A stretch of 64,000 nucleotides of DNA, taken from assembly GCA_022844165.1 (NCBI GenBank), contig JALHMH010000013.1:54045-118044 (forward strand), read 5' to 3'. The number at the start of each line of letters is the position of its first letter. Position 1 is the first letter of the stretch. The position numbers and the translations under genes are program-made. Shown here one piece after another: positions 34,041-44,158 of this stretch. This DNA comes from Lysobacterales bacterium. Lineage in GTDB: Bacteria > Pseudomonadota > Gammaproteobacteria > Xanthomonadales > SZUA-5. The notes beneath the pieces are model-generated. The model ran no database searches and was not told where the DNA came from. It saw nothing but the letters and a program-made list of their open reading frames with translations.

Positions 34041-36824
34041 CTATGGCGTGAGTAAGCGTTGCAACTCTTCGGCCGCTCGCCGGAATTCAATGCTCGCTTG
34101 ACGTGCCATCCCGACAGTGTCGCGCAGCGTACCCGCACGCGCACCATGTTCGATCAACTTTGCCACGTCAGACAACGCCATCGCACCCAGGTTTGCGCTG
34201 GTCGATTTCAGCGAGTGCGCAGGTGCAATCATGGCCTGGACATCGCCTCGCTCCGCTGCTCCATTCAGGATCTTTAAGTTCGTTGGAGTGTCCTCAAGGT
34301 AGACCTTGACCAGCGACGTAAACTCGTTGCCCATCACATCGATCAGCTCATTGACGATTGCTTCGTTAATGGCGGGCGCTTGGGGCGTTAGCCGGACAGG
34401 CTCGCTTAGTCGCACTGGAACCGGCGCCGGCGAGGGGCCCGGAGCAGCCGGCGCAGGCTTAACCTCTTGCGCCGACACTCGCAACTCGGCCAGAACCGCA
34501 GGCTGCTCGATGGCTGCCGCAACGGTGGACCTGGTGGATTTTGGCATCCATTTGCGGATGGTTTGTTCGAGCAAGCCACGGTTAAGCGGTTTGCTCATGT
34601 AGTCGTCCATCCCAGAAGCGAGGCACTTCTCGCGATCCCCAGCCATCGCATTTGCAGTCATCGCGATGATCGGTATACGCGTCAGGCCCTTTTCCTGTTC
34701 AAGTGTGCGGCGCGATCGGGTCGAAGTGTAGCCGTCCATGACTGGCATTTGGCAATCCATGAGCACGACATCGAAACCGCCTCGACCCATCAGATCCAAT
34801 GCGTCTTTTCCGTTTTCAGCAATTTCGAACGTAATGCCGATCAACCCAAGCAGCCGTTGCGCAACCTGACGATTGACTGGATTGTCTTCAACCAGCAGGG
34901 CGTGACCACCCAGCTTACCGGTTTCAGTTCGCGCGCCGACATCAATCGGTGGCGCGGTATCTTGCCCCAGGCGCGCGGCCTCCTCCAGCAAGTTGAAGCG
35001 CCGCTCGCTACCTGCATCGACAAGCAGCGCCTTGTTTAATGCGCCCATGAGATCGGCATCGGTGAACTGCCGTTTGATCAACTGACTTCGGGCCGGGTCA
35101 TTGCCCAATTCAGCTGGCGGTGACTCCTCACCCTCGATATGAACCACCTTGAGCCGCTCAAGGACCGGCTCGCGACCGACGTTGCGATAGAGTGCCGGAG
35201 CTGTCGTGCGCATGCTGCCCAAATCAACAATGACCACATCGAATGCCCAGTTCTCGCCCAATGTGGCCGAAGACTTCAGTTTGCTCAATGCGTCTGCGGT
35301 GGTGTTCGTCGAAATCTGGCTCATGCCCCACATCTGGCATTGACCCGTGATTCGCTGCGTCAGCCGTTGATCTCCACTGACGATCAGCGCGCGGGCGCCG
35401 GCCAGATCTCGCCGATGGCTACTGACATCGCCCAGCGCTTTCAATAAGGGGACGCTGAACCAAAACACCGAACCCTTCCCGGGTTCGCTTTTCAGCCCAA
35501 TCTTCCCGCCCATGAGCTCAACGATTCGTTTGCAGATCACTAAGCCAAGGCCGGTGCCGCCGTAGTTGCGCGTGGTCGAAGTGTCGGCCTGCGAAAATGG
35601 CTGGAACAGCTTCTCGGCCTTCTCCGGCGAGATGCCAACCCCAGTGTCGCGGACTGCGAAAAGCACTTCGCTATGCGTTCGCGTTTCGCCGCGTTTGCTG
35701 ATTTGGATCGCGATAGAACCCTTGTCCGTGAACTTAACCCCATTGCTGACGAGATTTGACAGCACCTGACGCAAACGAACCGGGTCGCCACGGCACGCCA
35801 ATCGAACATTGGGATCGAAGCTGACTGAGATTTTCAGCCCTTTGTTCTCAGCGGAGCGCTCCATCAAGCGGAAGACCGAATCAACCACATCTTTGAGATT
35901 CAGTCCGACGCTCTCAAGCTCAAGCTTGTTGGCCTCAATCTTCGAGTAGTCGAGAATATCGTCGATGATCCTCAGCAGATGGCGAGCAGACGAGTACGCA
36001 GTATTCAAGTACTCACGTTGGTCGACTTCCAGTTTGGTATCACGCAGGATTTCGAGCAATGGAATGATGCCGTTGAGCGGCGTGCGCATTTCATGGCTCA
36101 TCGTTGCCAAAAATTCGCCCTTCGCCATGTTTGCGGCTTCTGCGGCCTGCCTGGCGCCTTCCATCTCCTTTTCGAGATTGCGCTGGCGTTCCAATTCACC
36201 GCGCAGCTGTGTCAGCTCCACAACGTCGATGGTGGTGGCCTGCACGACCCTCTCCACCGGCTGCGCGGATTCCACGATTTGGGGCGACTCTAAGACCGTT
36301 TCTCGGCTTACCAACCACCAATGGCCAGAGACGATCAGTGCTATCGCAGCGACGGCGATCAATCCACCTTCTGCGCCAAACAGCTGCCAGGCGCCAGGCA
36401 ATAGCAGCACGCTCAGAGCCGTGACCACAAGCCAAAGCTGCGAGTGAAACAACCAAATCACCGCCAATGCCAAACCCACCAATGCCAGATGCAAAGGCGA
36501 GTTGGCATGGACTTGACCAAGAACGAATGGAGCAGCGCCCCACTGCAGGGCGCCCGCTACCACCAACATCTGCGCAATCGAAGTGTTCGGTTCCGGCCCG
36601 CGCTCCGCCAGACGGCGCGCCCAGTAAGCCGCGCCAGCCGTGCCTAGCAGCAGAACACACCAAATCGCGATCCGTGTCGGTTCCGCAAAGCCAATCGACG
36701 CGTATGCCACCAGCAGCGACAAAACGCCAGAACAAAGACACCACCGGATCGCAGCATGCATCATGGTTTGACTGCGCTCATCAGGCTGAGCAGACCGCGA
36801 CTTCATTCGAAGCGCCAGCAACAT
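34041..36824 (-). CDS. BarA-type membrane hybrid sensor histidine kinase (HisKA-HATPase-REC-REC-HPt)
   Basis: About 927 residues. The N-terminal ~190 residues hold several hydrophobic segments ([49 protein letters not shown]). A coiled coil leads to HisKA with [11 protein letters not shown] (about 245), then HATPase boxes [17 protein letters not shown] and GGTGLGL. A degenerate receiver follows (about 480-600, no clear acceptor Asp), then a canonical receiver ([32 protein letters not shown]) and an HPt domain ([16 protein letters not shown]). This is a full four-step relay in one chain. ATG 36824 is used; the track start at 36905 would overlap the upstream gene by 56 bp. Lies 25 bp after the FimX-like gene, so probably one operon. 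Confidence 0.9.
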   Translation of the reverse strand: MLLALRMKSRSAQPDERSQTMMHAAIRWCLCSGVLSLLVAYASIGFAEPTRIAIWCVLLLGTAGAAYWARRLAERGPEPNTSIAQMLVVAGALQWGAAPFVLGQVHANSPLHLALVGLALAVIWLFHSQLWLVVTALSVLLLPGAWQLFGAEGGLIAVAAIALIVSGHWWLVSRETVLESPQIVESAQPVERVVQATTIDVVELTQLRGELERQRNLEKEMEGARQAAEAANMAKGEFLATMSHEMRTPLNGIIPLLEILRDTKLEVDQREYLNTAYSSARHLLRIIDDILDYSKIEANKLELESVGLNLKDVVDSVFRLMERSAENKGLKISVSFDPNVRLACRGDPVRLRQVLSNLVSNGVKFTDKGSIAIQISKRGETRTHSEVLFAVRDTGVGISPEKAEKLFQPFSQADTSTTRNYGGTGLGLVICKRIVELMGGKIGLKSEPGKGSVFWFSVPLLKALGDVSSHRRDLAGARALIVSGDQRLTQRITGQCQMWGMSQISTNTTADALSKLKSSATLGENWAFDVVIVDLGSMRTTAPALYRNVGREPVLERLKVVHIEGEESPPAELGNDPARSQLIKRQFTDADLMGALNKALLVDAGSERRFNLLEEAARLGQDTAPPIDVGARTETGKLGGHALLVEDNPVNRQVAQRLLGLIGITFEIAENGKDALDLMGRGGFDVVLMDCQMPVMDGYTSTRSRRTLEQEKGLTRIPIIAMTANAMAGDREKCLASGMDDYMSKPLNRGLLEQTIRKWMPKSTRSTVAAAIEQPAVLAELRVSAQEVKPAPAAPGPSPAPVPVRLSEPVRLTPQAPAINEAIVNELIDVMGNEFTSLVKVYLEDTPTNLKILNGAAERGDVQAMIAPAHSLKSTSANLGAMALSDVAKLIEHGARAGTLRDTVGMARQASIEFRRAAEELQRLLTP

Positions 36825-36849
36825 CGATGGTTCCACACATACCCCCGTT

Positions 36850-39558
36850 TTACAGTGCTGATGCGCTGAAGTCGAAACCGAGATCGGTTCCTGGTTGCTG
36901 AACAAAATTACCTTGAATGAGGTCTACACCCAAAGTCCAGAGTGTGGCTGCGCTCTGCGCATTTTCCACTTTCGCAGCAATCACATACTTACCGCCATCG
37001 TGTGCTGCACGAATGAGCGTCCGCAACTCATCGGACGCGTAATTACCGTTGCCCGTCGTGTACTTGTCTGCCAGTTTCAGAAAGTCTGCGCTAAGTACGC
37101 TCAACAACTGCAGAGCGGTCAGGCTGCCGTCGAACTCATCAACCACCACCCGCACGCCGAGCTTGCGAACCGACTCAAAAAACGCCAGCGCTTCGCGCAT
37201 ACTCGACAACACATCGCTCAATTTCACTTCGAGCACGACCGCATCCGGTGCAATGCGTCTGGTTTCCAGTTGCTGTCTGAGCCATGGAATGCGTTCGGCA
37301 TCCATCGTGCTTTCGACACACTGGTTAATGAACAAGCGCACTGGTCGTCCCTGGCGCTTGCGATCCTCGATAATTCGCAAACATTGCGCCAGGCACCATC
37401 GGTCGATAGCCACCACCAACCCTGCGGAACGAGCTGCATCAAGGACCTGCGCCGCGCCGATCATGTCGCCGCCTTCGGAGCGCATTCGCAGCAGCACCTC
37501 ATACTGTTCCTCACCGGTGGAATGCAACGAGACGATCGGTTGGAACAACAGTTGCAACTGATCGCCATCTAAGGCCGCGCGAACTGCATCTGCGAGCGTA
37601 GAACCCTCGCTCGCCTCATGCACATGAACCGCGACTCCTGTCGGTAACTGCCGGGCTCGCACGGATGCCCGTTCGGCCGCATTGAGCATATCGGCCGCGT
37701 CGGCAAGGTGCGTCGAGAACGGCGCGACGCCGATGCGCGCAGCAACACGCACGCTGTGCTGGTCGACTTCCACCATATCCTGAGCCAGCTTGGCGACGAT
37801 GGACGCTGCTAACGACTGAAGCGCCGGCAGCGCCCGCGCGCTGCTCAACAACACGAAACTCGAATCGCCATAACGCGTGGCCAGTTCGTTTTCTTGAGTA
37901 AAACTGGCGATCGTTGCGCCAAGTTGCCGCAGGACAGGCTCGTAGACGGCCAAGCCGCGTTGCTCCCGCAACTTCTGCATCCCTTCAATATCGATAAAGA
38001 GGATGCCGCCGTGTTGTTGGCTGCGATCATCAACATTGAGCAACTCGTTGAGTCGGTCAATGAGATAGGTTCGATAATACAAGCCGGTCGTGCTGTCGCG
38101 CGGATCGACGGTCTTTCGCCTTGCCATCTGACGCGCGCGTCTGGCACGGTTATTGACGGCTGAGATCAGGTGTTTGGGGCGAATCGGCTTCGCCAGGAAA
38201 TCGTCCCCTCCTGCGGAAAGTGCCTCGAAGTGCTTCTCGGAGTCTTGTTCGCCCGACAAAAAGACAATTGGCGTATTGATGAACTGTTCGCGCTCGCGAA
38301 TGATCGATGTCAGCTCCATGCCTGAGATATTGGGCATGTACAAATCCATCAAGATCAAATCGGGTTTGAAGCGTTCCAGTCGATCCAGCGTTTCGAGCGG
38401 ATCGGTGATCGCCAGAGTCTCGAACCCGGCTTTGCGCAGGACCGATTCGGCGAAGATCGCCTGACTGCGGTCGTCCTCAACAATCATGACCTTGAATGGA
38501 TCGGAGGTTGTCAGCTCCAACAACTCGCGAGCTCTTTTTGTTGCGTCTTTCGCGGAAATCGGCAAAGGGATGAAGAGATCCGCACCTGCGCGCATTGCCT
38601 TGAGCCTTGCAGCGAGATCGTTCTCGACCGAAAACGTCAGGAGCGGGATCTTAAGTTGAGTACTTGCGCGAACACGCTTGATAAACTCACCCAGGTGTTC
38701 GAGTTGCTCGAAGAAACTTGCATCGATGACCACTGCCTCTGCCGTCAACGACCCTAACGCTTCCTTGAGTTCCTCAGAAGAACTCAAGCGTTCCACCTGG
38801 AAATTCAGCTCCAGCAAATGGTGTGACAATTCTCTTGCAAACGGCGCGACATCCGAAAGATAGAAAATTCGACCGGCAACCGTCTGTCGCTCCGGCTTCT
38901 CGGAAATAGGATGAGGTGCGGCGTTCGCAGCCGCGGGCGCAACGTTGGCGTCGAGTCCGAACACGCTCGTTGCATTGACGATTTGTGCAGGCGCATCAAG
39001 TCGCAGCCCCGGCGGCTCGGGATCGCCCAAGACCCACTCTTTGGGCGGCGCGATGGTCAATCGCGCAGGCGCTGTCCCATGCGTTTCGCTGGTGATCAGC
39101 GAAATATCGCTTTGGCTGAAGCGACGCCAGCAATCCTCGGGTGGGCGCAGGAACAATGGGACGTTTGAGCCAGCCAGCTTGTCCGGCGGGGCAACGACGA
39201 AATCGCGCGGGTTGCGGATTTGCGGCGCTGGCGGGTTGGCGACTTCGATCAACCCATCGAGCAGCAGGGCAATCTGTTGCTTGTCGGCGCTCTCGGGCAA
39301 ACGCAGTTGTTTGATCAAGGGTTCGAGCGCCCGCTCGATCTGAAACAACTTTTCACTTCCGTCCACCAGACCGTAGCGTCCAGCAGCGCCCGCCAACCCC
39401 TGCACGTCCTGATACAACAGTGTGACCGTATTGACGTCCCAATCGCCCTTGCAAATCCGCAGTCCTCGCTTGCGAATGGCCTCTGCGCGGCGCGGCAAGT
39501 GCTTCAGGAACGCCTGACGCAATTCGGCATGGTGTTGGGATTCGTCCTTCGGCAGCAC
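36850..39558 (-). CDS. FimX-like multidomain protein: degenerate HPt, two receivers, degenerate GGDEF and EAL
   Basis: 902 residues, GTG start. Order: an HPt-like helix bundle at about 1-110 whose His is replaced by Gln (DVQGLAGAAGRYGL); a degenerate receiver (about 230-345); a canonical receiver (VMIVEDDRSQ, LILMDLYMPNISGM, FLAKPIRP); a GGDEF domain in which the signature reads RYGDSSFVLL; and an EAL domain with EVLLRM for EALLR, VVVDEFDGSL for the DDFGTG loop and AAKVEN for AEGVET. Both c-di-GMP enzymes look inactive. The EVL form, LLFQPIVSL and YEVLLRM resemble FimX, a high-affinity c-di-GMP receptor controlling type IV pili. Binding rather than catalysis is inferred. Confidence 0.85.
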   Translation of the reverse strand: MLPKDESQHHAELRQAFLKHLPRRAEAIRKRGLRICKGDWDVNTVTLLYQDVQGLAGAAGRYGLVDGSEKLFQIERALEPLIKQLRLPESADKQQIALLLDGLIEVANPPAPQIRNPRDFVVAPPDKLAGSNVPLFLRPPEDCWRRFSQSDISLITSETHGTAPARLTIAPPKEWVLGDPEPPGLRLDAPAQIVNATSVFGLDANVAPAAANAAPHPISEKPERQTVAGRIFYLSDVAPFARELSHHLLELNFQVERLSSSEELKEALGSLTAEAVVIDASFFEQLEHLGEFIKRVRASTQLKIPLLTFSVENDLAARLKAMRAGADLFIPLPISAKDATKRARELLELTTSDPFKVMIVEDDRSQAIFAESVLRKAGFETLAITDPLETLDRLERFKPDLILMDLYMPNISGMELTSIIREREQFINTPIVFLSGEQDSEKHFEALSAGGDDFLAKPIRPKHLISAVNNRARRARQMARRKTVDPRDSTTGLYYRTYLIDRLNELLNVDDRSQQHGGILFIDIEGMQKLREQRGLAVYEPVLRQLGATIASFTQENELATRYGDSSFVLLSSARALPALQSLAASIVAKLAQDMVEVDQHSVRVAARIGVAPFSTHLADAADMLNAAERASVRARQLPTGVAVHVHEASEGSTLADAVRAALDGDQLQLLFQPIVSLHSTGEEQYEVLLRMRSEGGDMIGAAQVLDAARSAGLVVAIDRWCLAQCLRIIEDRKRQGRPVRLFINQCVESTMDAERIPWLRQQLETRRIAPDAVVLEVKLSDVLSSMREALAFFESVRKLGVRVVVDEFDGSLTALQLLSVLSADFLKLADKYTTGNGNYASDELRTLIRAAHDGGKYVIAAKVENAQSAATLWTLGVDLIQGNFVQQPGTDLGFDFSASAL

Positions 39559-39718
39559 GGCGATCTCGATTCACGACCAAGCTCAAAACTATAACGCGAT
39601 GCACGCTTCATATGACTGCCCATCGCGATTGTTTGCCGATCTGGAACGACCCTCGAACACGGACCCCCATCGACCCGTTGCCAACGGCATACTCGCGCCT
39701 CTTTGAAAGGGCATCTAC

Positions 39719-40456
39719 ATGGCGGCAGCTGCGCCCAGGCTCATCGTTGTCGAAAATGACCCATCGCGGCTCTGGCGCGTCAGGATAGTCTTGGCGGCGA
39801 TCTGGATCGGCTCATTGCTTGCCGTGTACTACTGGGTGAGGGCGACCAGCACGCCGGGCCTGGCGACGGCACAGGCCGACCTGAGATCCGTGAAGTCCGA
39901 ACTGCGCGTGGCGCTTGAGCAAGTGGATCTGCTCAAGCAGGAAGTTGCCAGGCATCAACGGGGCGAGCAGGTGGCAGAGTCCGCACAATCCGAACTCCAG
40001 GCATCGCTGTCAGCCCGGCAGGATGAGATCGCTTCTTTGCGTGCCGACTTGAACTTCTTCGAGCGGCTTATGGAAGGTGGCCAGCAACGACCGGGGCTGG
40101 CCATCCATAGCCTGCAGATCGCGCGAGGCAACGATCCACGCGCATTTCAGTTTTCGCTGACGCTCAGCCAGAATCTCAAGCGCAACCGGCCGGCGGCGGG
40201 TATCGCGAGCATCAGCATTAGCGGCGCTCAAGGCGACAAGAGCGAGCGGCTGTCGTTGTCGCAGCTCGGGCACGAAGGCGATGCACTGAAATTCAGCTTC
40301 AAGTATTTTCAACAGCTGGCGGGTTTGGTCACGCTGCCCGAGAACTTTAGACCCATGGCTATTCGAGTGCGACTAAACCCTGAGGATGGGGTCGTCGTCG
40401 AACGCGAATTTGTTTGGGCGGACGTTTTGGATTCAGCCGAAAAAGAGGACATCTGA
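39719..40456 (+). CDS. Single-pass membrane coiled-coil protein, DUF6776-like
   Basis: 245 residues. One N-terminal TM segment (RIVLAAIWIGSLLAVYYWV) followed by a coiled coil (about 60-125: LRSVKSELRVALEQVDLLKQEV, LSARQDEIASLRADLNFFERLM) and a C-terminal beta-rich domain (PGLAIHSLQIARGNDPRAF, PMAIRVRLNPEDG). The pattern fits the DUF6776 family commonly encoded just before a bactofilin in xanthomonads. The stop shares one base with the bactofilin ATG (TGATG), so the two are coupled; a role in placing or anchoring the bactofilin polymer is plausible but inferred. Confidence 0.8.
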   Translation: MAAAAPRLIVVENDPSRLWRVRIVLAAIWIGSLLAVYYWVRATSTPGLATAQADLRSVKSELRVALEQVDLLKQEVARHQRGEQVAESAQSELQASLSARQDEIASLRADLNFFERLMEGGQQRPGLAIHSLQIARGNDPRAFQFSLTLSQNLKRNRPAAGIASISISGAQGDKSERLSLSQLGHEGDALKFSFKYFQQLAGLVTLPENFRPMAIRVRLNPEDGVVVEREFVWADVLDSAEKEDI

Positions 40457-40863
40457 TGTTTGGGGACAAGAAAGCCGTTAAGTCGAGTGTGAGCCCAACA
40501 GCCATTGAGTGCCTGATCGGCGAGAGGATGTCGATTGTAGGTGACGTCACTTTTGCGGGCGGCCTGCAAATCGAGGGCAAGCTCAAAGGGACGCTACGGG
40601 CAGACGACAGCAATGACGCTTTCGTCAAATTGAATGATCGCGGTCGGGTCGAAGGCGAAATTCACGCGCCTCAGGCGGAAATTCATGGCGAATTAATCGG
40701 CGACGTAGTCGCCGATCGCTTGCAGCTTGGCAGTAGTGCGCGAGTCCGTGGCAACGTCTTCTATCGAGTCCTGGAGATGGCTGCCGGCGCCCAGGTCAAT
40801 GGCCAGATGGTTCACCAGGACGAACCACAGAAACAACTTCCCAAACCAGATCCATCGAACTAA
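40456..40863 (+). CDS. Bactofilin
   Basis: 135 residues with a beta-helix core: CLIGERMSIVGDVTFAGGLQIEGKLKGTL, then GRVEGEIHAPQAEIHGELIGDVVADRLQLGSSARVRGNVFYRVLEMAAGAQVNGQM, the regular short-strand repeat of bactofilins. These proteins polymerise without nucleotide and organise cell-wall or polar structures. The N-terminus (MFGDKKAVKSSV) and Pro-rich tail are short and disordered. ATG 40456 overlaps the DUF6776 stop by one base; the track start at 40414 is internal to that gene. Convergent with erpA, 11 bp apart. Confidence 0.93.
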   Translation: MFGDKKAVKSSVSPTAIECLIGERMSIVGDVTFAGGLQIEGKLKGTLRADDSNDAFVKLNDRGRVEGEIHAPQAEIHGELIGDVVADRLQLGSSARVRGNVFYRVLEMAAGAQVNGQMVHQDEPQKQLPKPDPSN

Positions 40864-40874
40864 AGCGATGCCCG

Positions 40875-41207
40875 TCAAACCGAAAATGAGCTTCCGCAGC
40901 CGCATGTGCTCTTGGCATTCGGATTGCGGATCGTGAACTGCGCGCCGGTCAGCGACTCAGCGTAATCGACAGACGCGCCGGCCAGGTATTGCAGGCTGAT
41001 TGGGTCAACGAGCAACGTCACACCGTCGGTCTTGACAGCGATATCATCGTCAGCACCATCCTCCTCAAAACTAAAGCCGTATTGAAACCCAGAACATCCT
41101 CCCCCTTGGATGTACACGCGCAGCTTCAATTCGGCATTCCCCTCTTCCACCATCAATTCGCGCACTTTGCGAGCAGCGGCGGGTGTAAATTGCAAGTCGT
41201 CGGTCAT
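40875..41207 (-). CDS. erpA: A-type iron-sulfur carrier ErpA
   Basis: 110 residues, family size. Three ligand cysteines are present: [11 protein letters not shown] and [26 protein letters not shown] and [23 protein letters not shown] are typical of ErpA. Delivers [4Fe-4S] clusters to target proteins; the 2-oxoacid:ferredoxin oxidoreductase subunits encoded at 44-50 kb would be possible clients. Confidence 0.94.
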   Translation of the reverse strand: MTDDLQFTPAAARKVRELMVEEGNAELKLRVYIQGGGCSGFQYGFSFEEDGADDDIAVKTDGVTLLVDPISLQYLAGASVDYAESLTGAQFTIRNPNAKSTCGCGSSFSV

Positions 41208-41402
41208 GGCTGTCAGACCTTATGGCAGTGTCTTCAGTATAGCGCCCGCACGTCAATGAACTGCGTCCGTCAGCAAGTACAGCGCCGAATACGCAAAGTC
41301 ATGGCCGCATGCCGGCCCCAACGCAGCACTCAGGCCCAACCGTCTGGAAACTGCTCCAACAACTTTTGGGACACCACGCTCTGAACGCAATTCGATTGCC
41401 GA

Positions 41403-41431
41403 TTGACATCGAACGAGGCACTCGTCTAGCC
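41403..41431 (+). promoter_or_regulatory. Possible tRNA-Leu promoter
   Basis: TTGACA (41403-41408), 17-bp spacer, then CTAGCC as a poor -10, followed by a GC-rich discriminator (TGCGCGGC) as in stringently controlled tRNA promoters. A TTGACG...CGTCAA inverted repeat (41442-41461) abuts the tRNA 5' end. Confidence 0.35.
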
Positions 41432-41461
41432 TGCGCGGCTCTTGACGGGAAGATTCGTCAA

Positions 41462-41546
<85 letters not shown>

Positions 41547-41557
41547 TGTTTGACTGG

Positions 41558-41582
41558 AAACCCGCGCTCGTCGCGGGTTTTT
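41558..41582 (+). terminator. Rho-independent terminator of tRNA-Leu
   Basis: AAACCCGCG-CTCGT-CGCGGGTTT stem of 9 bp followed by two more T. Confidence 0.88.
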
Positions 41583-41676
41583 AGTTTTCGCGCAGTGAAC
41601 GACGTCTAGCCACACGGGCTTGCGATCCGTGCTCAGGCAAAGCAATGCGCCTGCTTTCGAGTACGTACCTCTCAAA

Positions 41677-41707
41677 AACAAAACCCGCCGATAAGGCGGG
41701 TTTTGTT
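41677..41707. terminator. Bidirectional terminator between tRNA-Leu and csp
   Basis: AACAAAACCCGCC-GATAA-GGCGGGTTTTGTT: perfect 13-bp stem, A-rich on the left and T-rich on the right, so it can end transcription from either side. It lies 25 bp beyond the csp stop. Confidence 0.88.
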
Positions 41708-41732
41708 CAGAACTAAGGCGAAGCCGGAACGT

Positions 41733-41942
41733 TCAGACCGGCTGCACTTCCTCAGCCTGGAAGCCCTTCTGGCCCTTGACGACCTTGAAGCTCACCTTCT
41801 GGCCTTCCTTCAGGGTCTTGAAACCGTTGCCCTGGATGGCGCGGAAGTGCACGAACACGTCCTCACCGCCTTCGCGGCTGATAAATCCAAAGCCCTTGGC
41901 GTCATTGAACCACTTGACGGTGCCAACTGAACGATCCGACAT
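41733..41942 (-). CDS. Cold-shock domain protein
   Basis: 69-residue CspA-family single-strand nucleic acid binder. RNP motifs KGFGFI and DVFVHF are intact; [20 protein letters not shown] is near-consensus. ATG 41942 with GGAG upstream is used. The track start at 42068 reads into the leader. The 236-bp gap to the divergent lipoprotein gene could contain a long csp leader, but no cold-box was recognised. Confidence 0.96.
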   Translation of the reverse strand: MSDRSVGTVKWFNDAKGFGFISREGGEDVFVHFRAIQGNGFKTLKEGQKVSFKVVKGQKGFQAEEVQPV

Positions 41943-42178
41943 CTTGAAAATCTCCAAACTCAACTGAACTAAGGGAAGCGCATCTGCGCTACCGGGATTG
42001 ACTGGGCGTGCGGGGGAATTTGCAACGAGCGGATCGAACGGATCAGCAACGGGGCTAGCGGCCTGCAAACACAGCGCAAGAAGTGTAACGGATAAATCTT
42101 CTCCATAGCTAGCACTTTTTTGCGTCGACTTTCACTTCGTTTTGGCTAGCATCAGGCGACCTGATCCCGAGAACCAAC

Positions 42179-42919
42179 ATGCGCCGATCTTCGTTTGCCT
42201 GCATTCTGCTTGCTCTTACCGCGTGCCGAACAGCAGAAGAATCAGGAAAATCCCCTATGCCCGCGGCGCCCGTTGCTGAGCCCATTCCAACGTTGCCGCA
42301 GGATCCGACGTCGCCCGTTGGCATGCCTGAACGCGATCAGGAAGGACCATTGGCGCATGCAGCGATTCGTAAGTCGATCGACGGCACATGGTTTTGGACC
42401 GGCGCTCCCGGCGAGATGGTCGCGGAGCGTGAACGTTATTTCGTCAATATAGGAAACGACGGCGTGGAACTTCAGGCCGATTGCAACCGCGGCCGAGCGT
42501 CGATTGAGCGCGACAACGATTCAGTGCGATTTGGCGCCCCTGGGTTGTCCAAGATGGGCTGTCCAGCGGGAAGCTCAGACCAGCGCTTTCTCGGCAGTCT
42601 CTCGGGCACGCATACCATGATCGCGAACGACGCCTGGGCGCTCGCAAGCAACGACAAAGGCAGCGTTGTTGGCATTTACTCGCGCAAACCTGAAGCGACA
42701 CTCAAGACCTACACATGTACGGAAGGCAGCTTTCAAGTGGGTCTTGCCGAGAGCGAAATCGCGTTATTCCTAAGAGGGCAGCTTTACACGCTGATCAAAC
42801 TTCCCGACAACGTCGAAGAGCGATGGGGCGATGGCATCTTCGAATTTCGCGGTAAAGAGGGGGCCATCACCCTGGCCGGGCGAGGCCCGACGCTGAAAGG
42901 CTGCCGCTCAACGCCGTAA
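42179..42919 (+). CDS. Lipoprotein with HslJ/META-like and MliC-like regions
   Basis: 246 residues. Signal peptide with lipobox LTAC (MRRSSFACILLALTAC), a Pro-rich linker, then a META/HslJ-like segment (ELQADCNRGRASIERDNDSV, LSKMGCPAGSSDQRFLGSL) with the paired Cys of that family. The C-terminal part (TYTCTEGSFQVGLAESEIALFLRG) has the Y-x-C and beta pattern of MliC-type lysozyme inhibitors. Probably periplasmic or outer-membrane anchored; the inhibitor role is a guess. The 3' end overlaps the convergent aminotransferase by 12 bp. Confidence 0.75.
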   Translation: MRRSSFACILLALTACRTAEESGKSPMPAAPVAEPIPTLPQDPTSPVGMPERDQEGPLAHAAIRKSIDGTWFWTGAPGEMVAERERYFVNIGNDGVELQADCNRGRASIERDNDSVRFGAPGLSKMGCPAGSSDQRFLGSLSGTHTMIANDAWALASNDKGSVVGIYSRKPEATLKTYTCTEGSFQVGLAESEIALFLRGQLYTLIKLPDNVEERWGDGIFEFRGKEGAITLAGRGPTLKGCRSTP

Positions 42920-44023
42920 CACCGAAGAGAGCGCAGTCAGCACGGCGTCTACCGCTTCAGGACGGCTGTTCGTACCCATCAAGCCGATGCGCCAGATTTT
43001 GCCTGCCAAAGGACCAAGCCCAGCACCAATTTCGATATTGAACTCATCCAGGAGGCGTTTTCGCACTGGCAAGTCTTCGATGCCCTCGGGTATCCGCACC
43101 GCATTGAGCTGGGGCAGCCGCGCGCTTTGCGCAACGAACAATTCCAGGCCTATCGCTTGCAGCCCCTCGCACAATCGCAAGTGGTTGGCGAAGTGTCGTG
43201 CCCAGGCCTGCTCCAGACCTTCTTCTGAAACCGCAGTCAGTGCTTCGTGAAGCGCGTAGAGCATGTTGATAGGCGCTGTGTGGTGATACGTTCGTGCACC
43301 CTCGCCTTGCCAGTACGCCATCACTAACCCCAGGTCAAGAAACCAACTCTGCACAGGTGTCTTGCGCGCCTTTAACGTCGCGACTGCGCGTTCGCCGAGA
43401 CTGACTGGCGACAGTCCGGCCGGCGCCGAGAGGCATTTTTGCGAGCCCGAGTAAATCGCGTCGCAACCCCAGTCATCGACGCGCAGTTCGATACCGGCCA
43501 GACTTGTCACTGCGTCGACAATCGACAGCGCGCCGAATTCTCGCGCCAGTGCACACAAAGCCTGCGCATCAGAGCGTGCGCCCGTCGAGGTTTCGGCGTG
43601 TACGAACGCCAGCGCTTTGGCGCCAGGGTTTGCCTTTAACGCAGCCCTTGCCTTGTCCAGATCTACCGGCTGACCGAAGTCGTCCTGCACCATCACAGGT
43701 GTAGCACCGAGCCGCAAAACGTTCTCTCTCATTCGCCCGCCAAAAACACCGTTTTGGCAAACGACAACGGTATCGCCTGGCTCAATCAAATTCACAAAAC
43801 AGGTTTCCATGCCGGCCGAACCAGGCGCCGACACAGGAACCGTGAGCGCGTTGTCGGTCAAAAACGTACGCCGCAACAGTGCCTTTGTCTCGTCCATCAT
43901 CGCCACGAACCGTGGGTCCAGATGCCCGATGGATGGTTGCGCCAAAGCCTCCAGTACTCGCTGGGCTACGTTGGACGGGCCTGGGCCGAGAAGCAGGCGC
44001 TGCGGCGGAATGAAGGCTGGCAT
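42908..44023 (-). CDS. Class V aminotransferase, alanine/serine-glyoxylate type
   Basis: 371 residues, PLP fold type I. N-terminal LLLGPGPSNVAQRVLEALAQPSIGHLDP is the class signature. SAPGSAGMETCFVNLIEPGD binds the cofactor phosphate, VDAVTSLAGIELRVDDWG holds the Asp, and YSGSQKCLSAPAGLSP the Schiff-base Lys. Likely transfers an amino group from alanine or serine to glyoxylate. Substrate choice cannot be read from sequence. No clear ribosome site. Divergent from the HPt gene across 135 bp. Confidence 0.9.
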   Translation of the reverse strand: MPAFIPPQRLLLGPGPSNVAQRVLEALAQPSIGHLDPRFVAMMDETKALLRRTFLTDNALTVPVSAPGSAGMETCFVNLIEPGDTVVVCQNGVFGGRMRENVLRLGATPVMVQDDFGQPVDLDKARAALKANPGAKALAFVHAETSTGARSDAQALCALAREFGALSIVDAVTSLAGIELRVDDWGCDAIYSGSQKCLSAPAGLSPVSLGERAVATLKARKTPVQSWFLDLGLVMAYWQGEGARTYHHTAPINMLYALHEALTAVSEEGLEQAWARHFANHLRLCEGLQAIGLELFVAQSARLPQLNAVRIPEGIEDLPVRKRLLDEFNIEIGAGLGPLAGKIWRIGLMGTNSRPEAVDAVLTALSSVLRR

Positions 44024-44158
44024 AAAGTTGAGTGTGAGATCAAAGCACTGAGCCTAACAAAGCTTGGCGGAGTATTCACAACCGTCCGAAGCGCAACTTG
44101 AGCGACACCACCGCTCATAGCGGCTAACATTTGGACACCTCGACTTCCGGTCGGTCCC

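Noticed and set aside
33164-34147. 327-codon minus-strand ORF through the tandem repeats
   Set aside because: Produced by GC-rich 73-bp repeats (not a multiple of 3); protein is low-complexity and repeats in rotating frames.
41943-42178. Long csp leader as a cold-shock RNA thermometer
   Set aside because: The gap is long enough, but no cold-box or conserved structure could be recognised by eye.
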